From Oscillospiraceae bacterium (GTDB lineage: Bacteria; Bacillota; Clostridia; Oscillospirales; Ruminococcaceae): a DNA stretch of 6,566 nt. The notes beneath the pieces were generated by a model, which ran no database searches, had not been told where the DNA came from, and was given only the letters and a program-made list of their open reading frames with translations. Position numbers and translations under genes: made by a program. This document shows positions 1 through 5,685 of this stretch, in pieces. The stretch covers positions 1 through 6,566 of the forward strand of contig JAEDNF010000093.1 in assembly GCA_016302655.1 (NCBI GenBank), written 5' to 3'. Position 1 is the first letter of the stretch. Every line of letters begins with the position of its first letter.

Positions 1-107
1 CATCGTTTGCGTAATTTTGCACCTCGATGCTCAGATTCGAGACGCACCTGTGCGTTCGAATCGCAAGGCGTATAACAAAAAAACAAGCATCGCCGCCAAA
101 TACGGTT
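1..107. repeat. 118-bp-period direct repeat, copy 1 (tRNA-3'-half-like unit)
   Basis: This stretch recurs 118 bp downstream (119-225) with a single visible difference, T56 versus C174. Inside it, 50-75 on the plus strand reads like the T arm and 3' acceptor strand of the tRNA-Arg at 245-321: GTGCG TTCGAAT CGCA, then AGGCGTA. An A7 tract and the left arm of the tRNA terminator follow. The segment at 34-62 can also fold on itself (GATTCGA..CGCAC / GTGCG.TCGAATC), because a second T-arm-like piece lies in the reverse orientation just before the first. Compared with copy 2, copy 1 goes from TACGGTT straight to ATGCT and so lacks the seven bases GGCGGCG of the terminator's right arm. The window starts at or inside this copy, so more copies may lie outside. 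Confidence 0.9.
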
Positions 108-118
108 ATGCTATCGTG

Positions 119-225
119 CATCGTTTGCGTAATTTTGCACCTCGATGCTCAGATTCGAGACGCACCTGTGCGTCCGAATCGCAAGGCGTATAACAAAAAA
201 ACAAGCATCGCCGCCAAATACGGTT
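119..225. repeat. 118-bp-period direct repeat, copy 2, adjoining the tRNA terminator
   Basis: Near-identical second copy of the unit at 1-107. Positions 168-217 (plus strand) match the reverse complement of 224-272, that is the tRNA T arm, acceptor 3' strand and downstream flank, allowing one substitution and three small gaps. The copy therefore forms the left half of a long imperfect palindrome whose right half is the real tRNA 3' end. The T-loop-like sequence here is TCCGAAT, while copy 1 keeps TTCGAAT. No anticodon or D arm is attached to this plus-strand fragment, so it is not a functional tRNA. Short open frames crossing this region are not credible genes. Confidence 0.9.
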
Positions 226-237
226 GGCGGCGATGCT
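195..237 (-). terminator. Intrinsic terminator of tRNA-Arg, probably bidirectional
   Basis: A perfect 14-bp stem pairs 204-217 with 224-237 around the six-base loop at 218-223. The stem core is CGCCGCC/GGCGGCG. Read on the minus strand it follows the tRNA CCA end directly and is trailed by a run of seven T (complement of A195-A201). On the plus strand the same hairpin is followed by GTTTTTTT (238-245), so it could also stop transcription entering from the left. Confidence 0.9.
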
Positions 238-244
238 GTTTTTT

Positions 245-321
245 TGGTACGCCTGATGCGATTCGAACGCACGGCACACAGCGTCGGAGGCTGTTGCTCT
301 ATCCAGCTGAGCTACAGGCGC
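245..321 (-). tRNA. tRNA-Arg, anticodon CCG
   Basis: The reverse complement folds as a complete cloverleaf. The acceptor stem is GCGCCTG/CAGGCGT with a closing G-U pair. The D arm is GCTC/GAGC. The anticodon stem is ACAGC/GCTGT around loop CTCCGAC, giving anticodon CCG (window 285-287), which reads the Arg codon CGG. A five-base variable region precedes the T arm GTGCG TTCGAAT CGCAT, where the outer pair is G-U. Discriminator A is followed by an encoded CCA (245-247). Without the CCA the gene is 74 nt. It lies on the same strand as the aminotransferase gene upstream but has its own promoter (358-386) and its own strong terminator (195-237). Confidence 0.96.
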
Positions 322-354
322 AAATAATAAAGAGCCGACCAATATGCCGACTCT
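322..354 (-). terminator. Hairpin with U-rich tail between the aminotransferase gene and tRNA-Arg
   Basis: On the minus strand, 354-346 pairs with 339-331 to give nine continuous pairs including two G-U, around the loop AUAUUG. The tail UUUAUUAUUU (331-322) ends exactly at the mature tRNA 5' end. This fits a rho-independent terminator for the aminotransferase gene that stops at 393. It also lies downstream of the promoter-like -10 at 358-363, so it would form part of the 5' leader of the precursor tRNA. The tail is interrupted by A residues, so termination may be partial. Confidence 0.65.
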
Positions 355-357
355 ATT

Positions 358-386
358 ATTATATCATATAGAATGGAAATATGCAA
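358..386 (-). promoter_or_regulatory. Promoter of tRNA-Arg
   Basis: On the minus strand a -35 element TTGCAT (381-386) and a perfect -10 element TATAAT (358-363) are separated by exactly 17 bp. The promoter lies just after the aminotransferase stop codon. It would start RNA near 350-352, about 30 nt before the mature tRNA 5' end and inside the left arm of the hairpin at 331-354. Confidence 0.75.
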
Positions 387-392
387 GCGAAT

Positions 393-1652
393 TTACTTCA
401 AAAGTGCTTCGGTGGCAGCGAGTTTTACGGATACGCAGAATACCTCCATAGCCTTTGCAAGCTCTTCGGGCGTGGGATATGTCGGAGCTATGCGGATATT
501 GCTGTCGTGAGGATCGTTTCCGTAAGGATAAGTTGCGCCGGCGCCCGTCAGAACTACGCCTGCCTGCTTGCAAAGCTCCACAGTGCGCTTAGCTGTGCCG
601 TCAAGTCCGTTGAACGAGATGAAATAGCCGCCGTTGGGCTTGTGCCACGAGCCGAAGCCGAGGGGAGCGATCTCCTTATCAAGCGCTTCAAGAACTATCT
701 TGAACTTAGGCTCAATTATAGCTCTGTGCTTTTTCATATGCTCCTTGATACCGTCAAAATCCTTGAAGAATCTTGCGTGCCTGAGCTGATTGAGCTTATC
801 GTAGCCTATCGTCTGGAAAGTCATCTGGCTCTTGATGAAATTGATATTCTCGGCGCTTGCGCCTATGAATGCAAGACCGCCGCCGGGGAAGGATATCTTT
901 GAAGTGGAAGCGAACATAAATACCATGTTCTGCTTGCCTGTTTTCTTAGCCTCTTCAAGAAGATTCAGCAGATGGTCGGGCGTATCGGAAAGGTGATGTA
1001 CGCAGTATGCGTTATCCCAGAATATTCTGAAATCCTTTGCCTTGGGAGAAAGGTTTGCAAAACGCTTTACCGTTTCATCCGAATAGGTGATACCCTCGGG
1101 GTTGCTGTACATAGGTACGCACCATATACCCTTGATAAGCTCGTCTTCGCTTACCAGCTTCTCGACCATATCCATATCGGGACCGTCGGGAGTATAAGGA
1201 ACGGTGATCATCTCTATGCCCATACTCTGACAGATCGCAAAGTGTCTGTCATAACCCGGAGCAGGACAAAGGAACTTGACCTTCTCGTTCTTGCTCCACG
1301 GCTTATCTCCTCCGAGAACGCCGAGCAGCATTGCTCTTGCTATCGTATCGTACATAAGCTGAAGGCTTGAGTTGCCGCCTATGATTATCTCATCGTGGCC
1401 TACTCCGAGCATAGGCATACAAAGCTTCTTTGCTTCCTCGATTCCGTCAAGAACGCCGTAGTTGCGGCAGTCGATACCGCTCTCGGATTTATATTCACCG
1501 TCAAGGCAATGTGTAAGCATCTCTACCGACAAGTCAAGCTGTGCCGGAGAGGGCTTGCCTCTTGACATATCAAGCTTGAGGCCTTCGGCACAAAGAGCGT
1601 CATACTCCTGCTTTGCCTGTTCGTTCAGCTTAATCAGTTCGTTTCTTTCCAT
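393..1652 (-). CDS. PLP-dependent aminotransferase, aspartate aminotransferase Ic-type family
   Basis: A 419-residue protein of the fold-type I aminotransferases, resembling the bacterial Ic aspartate aminotransferase group (Pfam Asp_aminotransf type). It would move an amino group between an amino acid, probably aspartate or glutamate, and a 2-oxo acid in the cytoplasm. Numbering from the ATG at 1652, visible motifs are SRGKP (30-34), GGNSS (92-96, cofactor phosphate side), SNPEG (N184), WDNAY (D213 and Y216, facing the pyridine ring and hydroxyl), STSK with the Schiff-base lysine K252 followed by a Gly-rich turn, and NIRIAP (R387, substrate carboxylate). The frame extends two codons further to a TTG, but GGAG at 1661-1664 sits 8 nt from the ATG and only 2 nt from the TTG, so the ATG is chosen. 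The gene has its own promoter and looks monocistronic. Substrate is inferred from family only; all key residues are present. Confidence 0.93.
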   Translation of the reverse strand: MERNELIKLNEQAKQEYDALCAEGLKLDMSRGKPSPAQLDLSVEMLTHCLDGEYKSESGIDCRNYGVLDGIEEAKKLCMPMLGVGHDEIIIGGNSSLQLMYDTIARAMLLGVLGGDKPWSKNEKVKFLCPAPGYDRHFAICQSMGIEMITVPYTPDGPDMDMVEKLVSEDELIKGIWCVPMYSNPEGITYSDETVKRFANLSPKAKDFRIFWDNAYCVHHLSDTPDHLLNLLEEAKKTGKQNMVFMFASTSKISFPGGGLAFIGASAENINFIKSQMTFQTIGYDKLNQLRHARFFKDFDGIKEHMKKHRAIIEPKFKIVLEALDKEIAPLGFGSWHKPNGGYFISFNGLDGTAKRTVELCKQAGVVLTGAGATYPYGNDPHDSNIRIAPTYPTPEELAKAMEVFCVSVKLAATEALLK

Positions 1653-1660
1653 TTTCAAAA

Positions 1661-1664
1661 CTCC
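1661..1664 (-). promoter_or_regulatory. Ribosome binding site that fixes the aminotransferase start
   Basis: GGAG on the minus strand lies 8 nt upstream of the ATG at 1652-1650 and 2 nt upstream of the in-frame TTG at 1658. The spacing supports the ATG. Confidence 0.75.
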
Positions 1665-1683
1665 ATAATCAATAAGAATTTAC

Positions 1684-1700
1684 GCAGTTTTTTCTACTGC
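1684..1700 (-). other. Small leader hairpin upstream of the aminotransferase gene
   Basis: GCAGT and ACTGC form a five-bp stem around a seven-nt A-rich loop near the start of the predicted transcript. It could stabilise the 5' end of the mRNA. It is too small to support a riboswitch call. Confidence 0.35.
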
Positions 1701-1710
1701 ACCCTATAAT

Positions 1711-1739
1711 ATTATAATACGCTCCGATTTGTTTTGCAA
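1711..1739 (-). promoter_or_regulatory. Promoter of the aminotransferase gene
   Basis: On the minus strand -35 TTGCAA (1734-1739) and a perfect -10 TATAAT (1711-1716) are spaced by 17 bp. Predicted initiation near 1704 gives a leader of about 50 nt before the ATG at 1652. A second AT-rich -10-like sequence overlaps just downstream. Confidence 0.75.
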
Positions 1740-1761
1740 GCGATTTTTGATTTTCTTGCAA
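1734..1761. promoter_or_regulatory. Inverted repeat over the -35 box of the aminotransferase promoter (operator candidate)
   Basis: TTGCAAG (1734-1740) and CTTGCAA (1755-1761) form a perfect 7-bp inverted repeat. Its half-site centres are 21 bp apart, two turns of the helix. The inner half-site contains the -35 hexamer. This is the geometry expected of a dimeric regulator site, but no regulator is identified. Confidence 0.4.
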
Positions 1762-1780
1762 AGAATTATGCAATATCATC

Positions 1781-1833
1781 AAAAAATCAATGTTCTATGA
1801 GGCAAATATGGAGATTAACGACTATAGAACATT
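1781..1833 (-). terminator. Candidate terminator of the glmS operon
   Basis: AATGTTCTAT (1789-1798) and ATAGAACATT (1824-1833) form a perfect 10-bp stem with a 25-nt loop, 25 bp past the stop codon at 1858. Read on the minus strand it is followed by GATTTTTTG (complement of 1780-1788). The stem is AT-rich and the loop is large, so it is a weaker terminator than the one behind the tRNA. Confidence 0.5.
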
Positions 1834-1857
1834 CATAATTCTCCGTAAAAATGAAAT

Positions 1858-2595
1858 TTACTGCTCGTATGACTGCATTTGCTCGGCTATTTCGCCGGTT
1901 ACTATTCCGCTGTCGTTTGTGAACGTTATATCAACGGATACCGTCTGCTCGTCAAGTCCCGAAAGATTAAGAGGAACGCTGCAGCGGACATTGTATGTCC
2001 ATTCAAAAGTAAGCGTTGTTGCCGTCTTGCCGTCAAGGAACGCCAGATACATATCAAAATCGGTAGCGTCGGAAAGTACGGCAGAAGCAGACAGAGCGTC
2101 ATCATATATGACAGGCAATGTAACATTCTGTCTTACAAGCTCGGTAGGCATAATATTTCTGAAAGATATTATCTTTGAGTTGCCGTCTGTATATACATTA
2201 AGCGTAAGGTCTGCACAATAAAATCCGACCTGCTGCTGACCGTCAAGCGGTATATCTTCCGCTGCGCCCTGTACCGCAAAATATCCCGTTGCATAGTCTT
2301 TTAGGCTTATATCAAATGTCGGATGGAATACGGGCGTTCCTTTTGCAAGTATTGCGTCATAGGCGGTAAGCGCACCCTCTACGCCTTCCTGCACATCAAG
2401 CAAAGCCGTTTCGACCTCCGCTTTGTCAAGTCCGGCATAATAGCTTGCGGAGACGGCAAATTCCGAGCCCTCGAATATTATCTCATTACTGCTTCCTGCA
2501 TAGACGGGAGTGGTACGGGTAAGCAGCATATACAAAAGCAGTCCTATTCCTGCTGTAACAAGTATCAGCAGAAGTATAAGTACGATCTTTTTCAT
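1858..2595 (-). CDS. Membrane-anchored or exported protein of unknown function
   Basis: 245 residues; the family is not recognised. The N terminus is MKK followed by a hydrophobic segment (about residues 4-26), then a TTPVYAGSS stretch. This fits either a single-pass signal anchor or a signal peptide. There is no lipobox cysteine. The remaining 215 residues are acidic, with alternating polar and hydrophobic segments rich in Thr, Val and Ser, suggesting a beta-rich extracytoplasmic domain. It holds two cysteines (127 and 205). The ATG at 2595 is preceded by AAAGGGAG at a five-base spacing, and this site begins inside the upstream gene's stop region (gap 12 bp). Translation is therefore likely linked to the methyltransferase gene. 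A role at the cell surface is inferred from topology only. Confidence 0.82.
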   Translation of the reverse strand: MKKIVLILLLILVTAGIGLLLYMLLTRTTPVYAGSSNEIIFEGSEFAVSASYYAGLDKAEVETALLDVQEGVEGALTAYDAILAKGTPVFHPTFDISLKDYATGYFAVQGAAEDIPLDGQQQVGFYCADLTLNVYTDGNSKIISFRNIMPTELVRQNVTLPVIYDDALSASAVLSDATDFDMYLAFLDGKTATTLTFEWTYNVRCSVPLNLSGLDEQTVSVDITFTNDSGIVTGEIAEQMQSYEQ

Positions 2596-2607
2596 TTACG
2601 CTCCCTT

Positions 2608-3696
2608 TCATATACAGTAAAGGTTCATATCCCATGCAGGAATATACGGATGCTGGCGCAGATACAGCTTGTACTGCGCATTAAGCTCTTTTACTTTAAG
2701 CGGCAGGGCAAACATATCTTCCGTGCGGTGATAAAGCGATACGGTAAGCTTTGGCTTGTCACGCTTTATTACCGTTTTGCTTCCTTGGAGAGCCTCGCTT
2801 TCGCTGCCCTCTACATCATATTTTATATATGTTATGCGCTCATCTTTTACAAAGCTGTCCAAAGAACGCATATCTATCTGCTTTATCCGTGAAGGATTTA
2901 TCGGCTTTCCCTTTTCATACGGCACAAGAGAAGAATTTCTGCCGCCTTTGGATACAAACTCGCACACGGTGTCACAGCTCCACGCTCCCGCATTTACGGT
3001 TCTGAAGTCATAGGGACTCAGCGCATAAAGACGGCGCTTCATCTTGGAATAATTTCTACCGTCAGGCTCCATTGCAAATATCTTGTTGAAACTGCCGCCG
3101 GTCTGCATAAGGAACTCTTCAATCGTATCTCCGTTATATGCGCCGAGATCGGCATAGGTTTCTTCCTTACCGAGACTGAGCAACTGATACGCTTCGGATT
3201 TTTCCGTCTGATTTGCAATAAGCGGCTGTATTCTGCCTGTTATGCGATATTCAAGCCAGCCGTCAAACACCTTTTTTGACTGCTCGTCGCAAAGCATATC
3301 ATACACCTTTTCAAGCTCTTCTCTATGCTCTTCGGCATATTCCTTAGTGAAAAGTCCGCCGCCTATGACCGGCACATCGGGAGCGTACAGCTCGTGACGG
3401 TCGGATATCGCAATTATTCTCTGTATAACTTCATCGATATGCGTTCCGAATGCTACAAGAATAATGCAGTCGCCGAACTCCTTTTCGATATCGGACAGCT
3501 TTTTTACTTCAAAGCCTGCGAAGCTGTGTCCTCTGACAAAGTCGTCGCTTGCCATAAAGCCGGATATCTTTATGCCCTTTTCGCTTGCAACATCAAGTAT
3601 CTTCTGCGCTCCGTCGCCCATGCCGTACATAATAATAGGCTTTCTTGTCACGGCAAGGCGATCCCACAGAGATACAGCGCTGTTTATATCGTACAT
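2608..3696 (-). CDS. FkbM-family SAM-dependent methyltransferase with N-terminal Rossmann-like domain
   Basis: 362 residues in two parts. Residues about 19-115 look like a small nucleotide-binding Rossmann unit: beta strand PIIMYGMGDGAQ (20-31), a second strand KISGFMAS (43-50), and CIILVAFGT (77-85). Residues about 165-360 match the FkbM methyltransferase fold: SAM motif YADLGAYNGD (181-190), acidic motif FAMEPD (E210), NAGAW (235-239), IDMRSLDSF (274-282) and YIKYDVEGSE (290-299). The C-terminal part is LYHRTEDM then YLRQHPY. Such enzymes O-methylate sugars or other small molecules; the substrate cannot be read from sequence. AGGAGAG stands upstream of the ATG with good spacing. It lies 33 bp behind glmS with no visible terminator between them, so a link to amino-sugar or surface glycan metabolism is plausible. 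Confidence 0.9.
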   Translation of the reverse strand: MYDINSAVSLWDRLAVTRKPIIMYGMGDGAQKILDVASEKGIKISGFMASDDFVRGHSFAGFEVKKLSDIEKEFGDCIILVAFGTHIDEVIQRIIAISDRHELYAPDVPVIGGGLFTKEYAEEHREELEKVYDMLCDEQSKKVFDGWLEYRITGRIQPLIANQTEKSEAYQLLSLGKEETYADLGAYNGDTIEEFLMQTGGSFNKIFAMEPDGRNYSKMKRRLYALSPYDFRTVNAGAWSCDTVCEFVSKGGRNSSLVPYEKGKPINPSRIKQIDMRSLDSFVKDERITYIKYDVEGSESEALQGSKTVIKRDKPKLTVSLYHRTEDMFALPLKVKELNAQYKLYLRQHPYIPAWDMNLYCI

Positions 3697-3729
3697 TTTT
3701 CTTCTCTCCTGCTAAGATAACAGTATTTC

Positions 3730-5565
3730 TTATTCAACGGTAACCGATTTTGCAAGGTTTCTCGGATGGTCTACATCGAAGTTCTTAAGCGCCGCCGTGT
3801 AATATGCGATAAGCTGAAGCGGAACTACCGCAACAAGCGGCATAAGTAAATCTCTCGCAAGCGGAAGCATAACGGGATAATCAACCGGCGAATCGTTATC
3901 GGCTTCATCAAATTTCATATCCTCACTGCAAACCATTATTACCGTAGCGCCTCTTGATTTTACTTCCTTTATGTTGCTCATAGTCTTCTTATAAAGGTCA
4001 TGCTGAGTTGCTACCGCAATAACCGGCATACCCTCTTCTATAAGGGAAATAGTGCCGTGCTTAAGCTCTCCTGCGGCATAGCTCTCAGAGTGGATATAGG
4101 ATATCTCCTTGAGCTTTAAACTGCCCTCCATGCTGAGCGCATAGTCAAGTCCTCTGCCTATATAAAGCAGGCTGTCGGCACTCATCAGCTTTGACGCTAC
4201 CTTCTGATACTGTGCCTGATCGTCAACGCATTGCTGAACCTTTGACGGTATTTCGGCAAGCTCGGCTATCAGCTGTCTGCACTCTGCCTCGTCAATTGCA
4301 TTTCTTGCGTAAGCCACACGGAATGCAAGCAGATACATAAATGCCGCCTGTACCATATATGCTTTTGTGGAGCATACCGATATTTCGGGGCCTGCGAGGG
4401 TATACATTACCATCTTGGCTTCTCTTGCTATGGAAGAGCCGACTACATTTACTATAGCGAGCGTATCTGCTCCGATCGAATTTGCAAGCTCGAGTGCCGC
4501 TTTGGTATCGGCGGTTTCGCCCGACTGTGAAATTATCACTACAAGGTCGTCGGGTGCAAGCAAAGGATCACGGTAACGGAATTCCGACGCAATATCAACT
4601 ACTACGGGAGTGCGTGCAAGCTTTTCAATGACATACTTTCCGACCATGCCGGCGTGCATTGCAGAGCCGCAACCCACGATGTATATATGATGATAGTTTC
4701 TCAGCTTTTCATCGGTAAGACCGCACTCGGAGAAGTCGGGCACACCGTCTTTTATACGGGGGTTTATCGTCTTTTTCAGAGCGTCGGGCTGTTCGCATAT
4801 CTCTTTAAGCATGAAATGAGCATAACCGCCCTTTTCTGCCGCAGAAATATCCCAGTCAGCCGTCTGGAGTTCTTTTTCAATGCGGTTTTTGTGTATATCG
4901 TAAAACTTTACTCCGTCTGAAGTAATATCTGCAATTTCGCCCGGCTCAAGAAGATAATATTCTCTTGTATATTCCAGTATAGCAGTAACATCAGATGCAA
5001 TGAACATCTCTCCGTTGCCCTTGCCGACGATAAGCGGACTTTCTTTTCTTGCCGCAAACAGACGGTTTTTATGCTCTCTGAACATAATTCCGAGCGCATA
5101 AGCGCCCTCGATATCAGCGATAGTCTTAATTATTGTATCGATCGGATCGCCGTTGTAGTTATAGTCAAGAAGCTTTGCTACCGCCTCGGTATCGGTCTGG
5201 CTCTCAAAGCCGTAGCCCTTGTCTGTGAGAAATTCCTTTATCTTGCGGTAGTTCTCGATAATGCCGTTATGCACTATTGAAACTCTTCCGTTTCCGATAG
5301 GGTGAGAATTGATATCGCTCGGCTCGCCGTGAGTTGCCCAGCGTGTATGGCCTATACCTGCCGTAGCGGTAAAGTGCGGTTCTTCCGCAAGGCGCTTCAT
5401 AAGACCTTCGTCTATCTTTCCCTTTGCTTTGACGGTCTTTATTCTGTCATCTTCAAAGAGTGCTATGCCTGCCGAGTCATAGCCTCTGTATTCAAGTTTC
5501 TTAAGCGAGTTTACAAGTATTGCGGTGCATTCTTTTGCGCCTATATATCCTACTATTCCACACAT
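3730..5565 (-). CDS. glmS: Glutamine--fructose-6-phosphate aminotransferase (isomerizing)
   Basis: A 611-residue cytoplasmic enzyme that converts fructose-6-phosphate and glutamine to glucosamine-6-phosphate and glutamate, the first committed step to UDP-GlcNAc. The N-terminal class II glutaminase (about 2-215) has the nucleophile C2 in MCGIVGYIG, GIGHTRWATHG (70-80), HNG (99-101) and D125. Two SIS isomerase domains follow: GCGSAMHA (298-305), ISQSGET (345-351), CSTKAY (398-403), then KEISYIHSESYAAGELKHG with E487 and H503. The C terminus NLAKSVTVE carries the expected catalytic lysine. Length fits the family (E. coli about 609). The frame is open 51 codons further upstream, but the ATG at 5565 is chosen because mature GlmS must begin with the catalytic cysteine and AAAGGCGG precedes it. 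It is probably the first gene of a three-gene operon. Confidence 0.98.
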   Translation of the reverse strand: MCGIVGYIGAKECTAILVNSLKKLEYRGYDSAGIALFEDDRIKTVKAKGKIDEGLMKRLAEEPHFTATAGIGHTRWATHGEPSDINSHPIGNGRVSIVHNGIIENYRKIKEFLTDKGYGFESQTDTEAVAKLLDYNYNGDPIDTIIKTIADIEGAYALGIMFREHKNRLFAARKESPLIVGKGNGEMFIASDVTAILEYTREYYLLEPGEIADITSDGVKFYDIHKNRIEKELQTADWDISAAEKGGYAHFMLKEICEQPDALKKTINPRIKDGVPDFSECGLTDEKLRNYHHIYIVGCGSAMHAGMVGKYVIEKLARTPVVVDIASEFRYRDPLLAPDDLVVIISQSGETADTKAALELANSIGADTLAIVNVVGSSIAREAKMVMYTLAGPEISVCSTKAYMVQAAFMYLLAFRVAYARNAIDEAECRQLIAELAEIPSKVQQCVDDQAQYQKVASKLMSADSLLYIGRGLDYALSMEGSLKLKEISYIHSESYAAGELKHGTISLIEEGMPVIAVATQHDLYKKTMSNIKEVKSRGATVIMVCSEDMKFDEADNDSPVDYPVMLPLARDLLMPLVAVVPLQLIAYYTAALKNFDVDHPRNLAKSVTVE

Positions 5566-5588
5566 AAATCTGTCCGCCTTTCCGACAT

Positions 5589-5600
5589 GGGGATATCCCC
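5589..5600. promoter_or_regulatory. Perfect 12-bp palindrome in the glmS leader, next to the ribosome binding site
   Basis: GGGGATATCCCC is self-complementary and extends to 5586-5603 with one flanking mismatch. It lies within the predicted mRNA leader, about 8 bases upstream of the AAAGG Shine-Dalgarno (5577-5581). It could be a protein site on DNA or an RNA stem; its position would allow an effect on translation. Confidence 0.4.
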
Positions 5601-5612
5601 GTGCCTTTTTAC

Positions 5613-5629
5613 AGGTCTTCAATCGACCT
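5613..5629 (-). other. Leader hairpin of glmS
   Basis: On the minus strand AGGTC and GACCT form a five-bp stem around a seven-nt loop (5618-5624). With the palindrome at 5589-5600 it makes two consecutive stems in a leader of about 114 nt. I do not see the conserved glmS ribozyme core here. Confidence 0.4.
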
Positions 5630-5685
5630 TGTTCTATAATATTCCGTTTTGATTCCGATAAGCACACAGCTATAGGAATAAAAAC

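Noticed and set aside
1..225. CRISPR array
   Set aside because: Only two units with a long 107-bp repeat and an 11-bp gap; the content is tRNA-derived, and no cas gene is visible.
1..321. Integrated element with att sites at the tRNA 3' end
   Set aside because: The tRNA-like copies are in inverted orientation relative to the tRNA and no integrase or phage gene is present in the window; a relic beyond the left edge cannot be excluded.
106..342. Minus-strand open frame reading through the tRNA (peptide with VAQLDRATASDAVC)
   Set aside because: This is the well-known spurious peptide produced by translating a tRNA gene; the stretch is fully explained by tRNA-Arg, its terminator and the repeats.
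27..371. Plus-strand open frames across the repeats and tRNA
   Set aside because: They are antisense to the tRNA and made of repeated non-coding sequence, with no ribosome binding site or known family.
1653..1658. TTG start two codons upstream of the aminotransferase ATG
   Set aside because: It leaves only 2 nt between GGAG and the start codon; the ATG has normal spacing.
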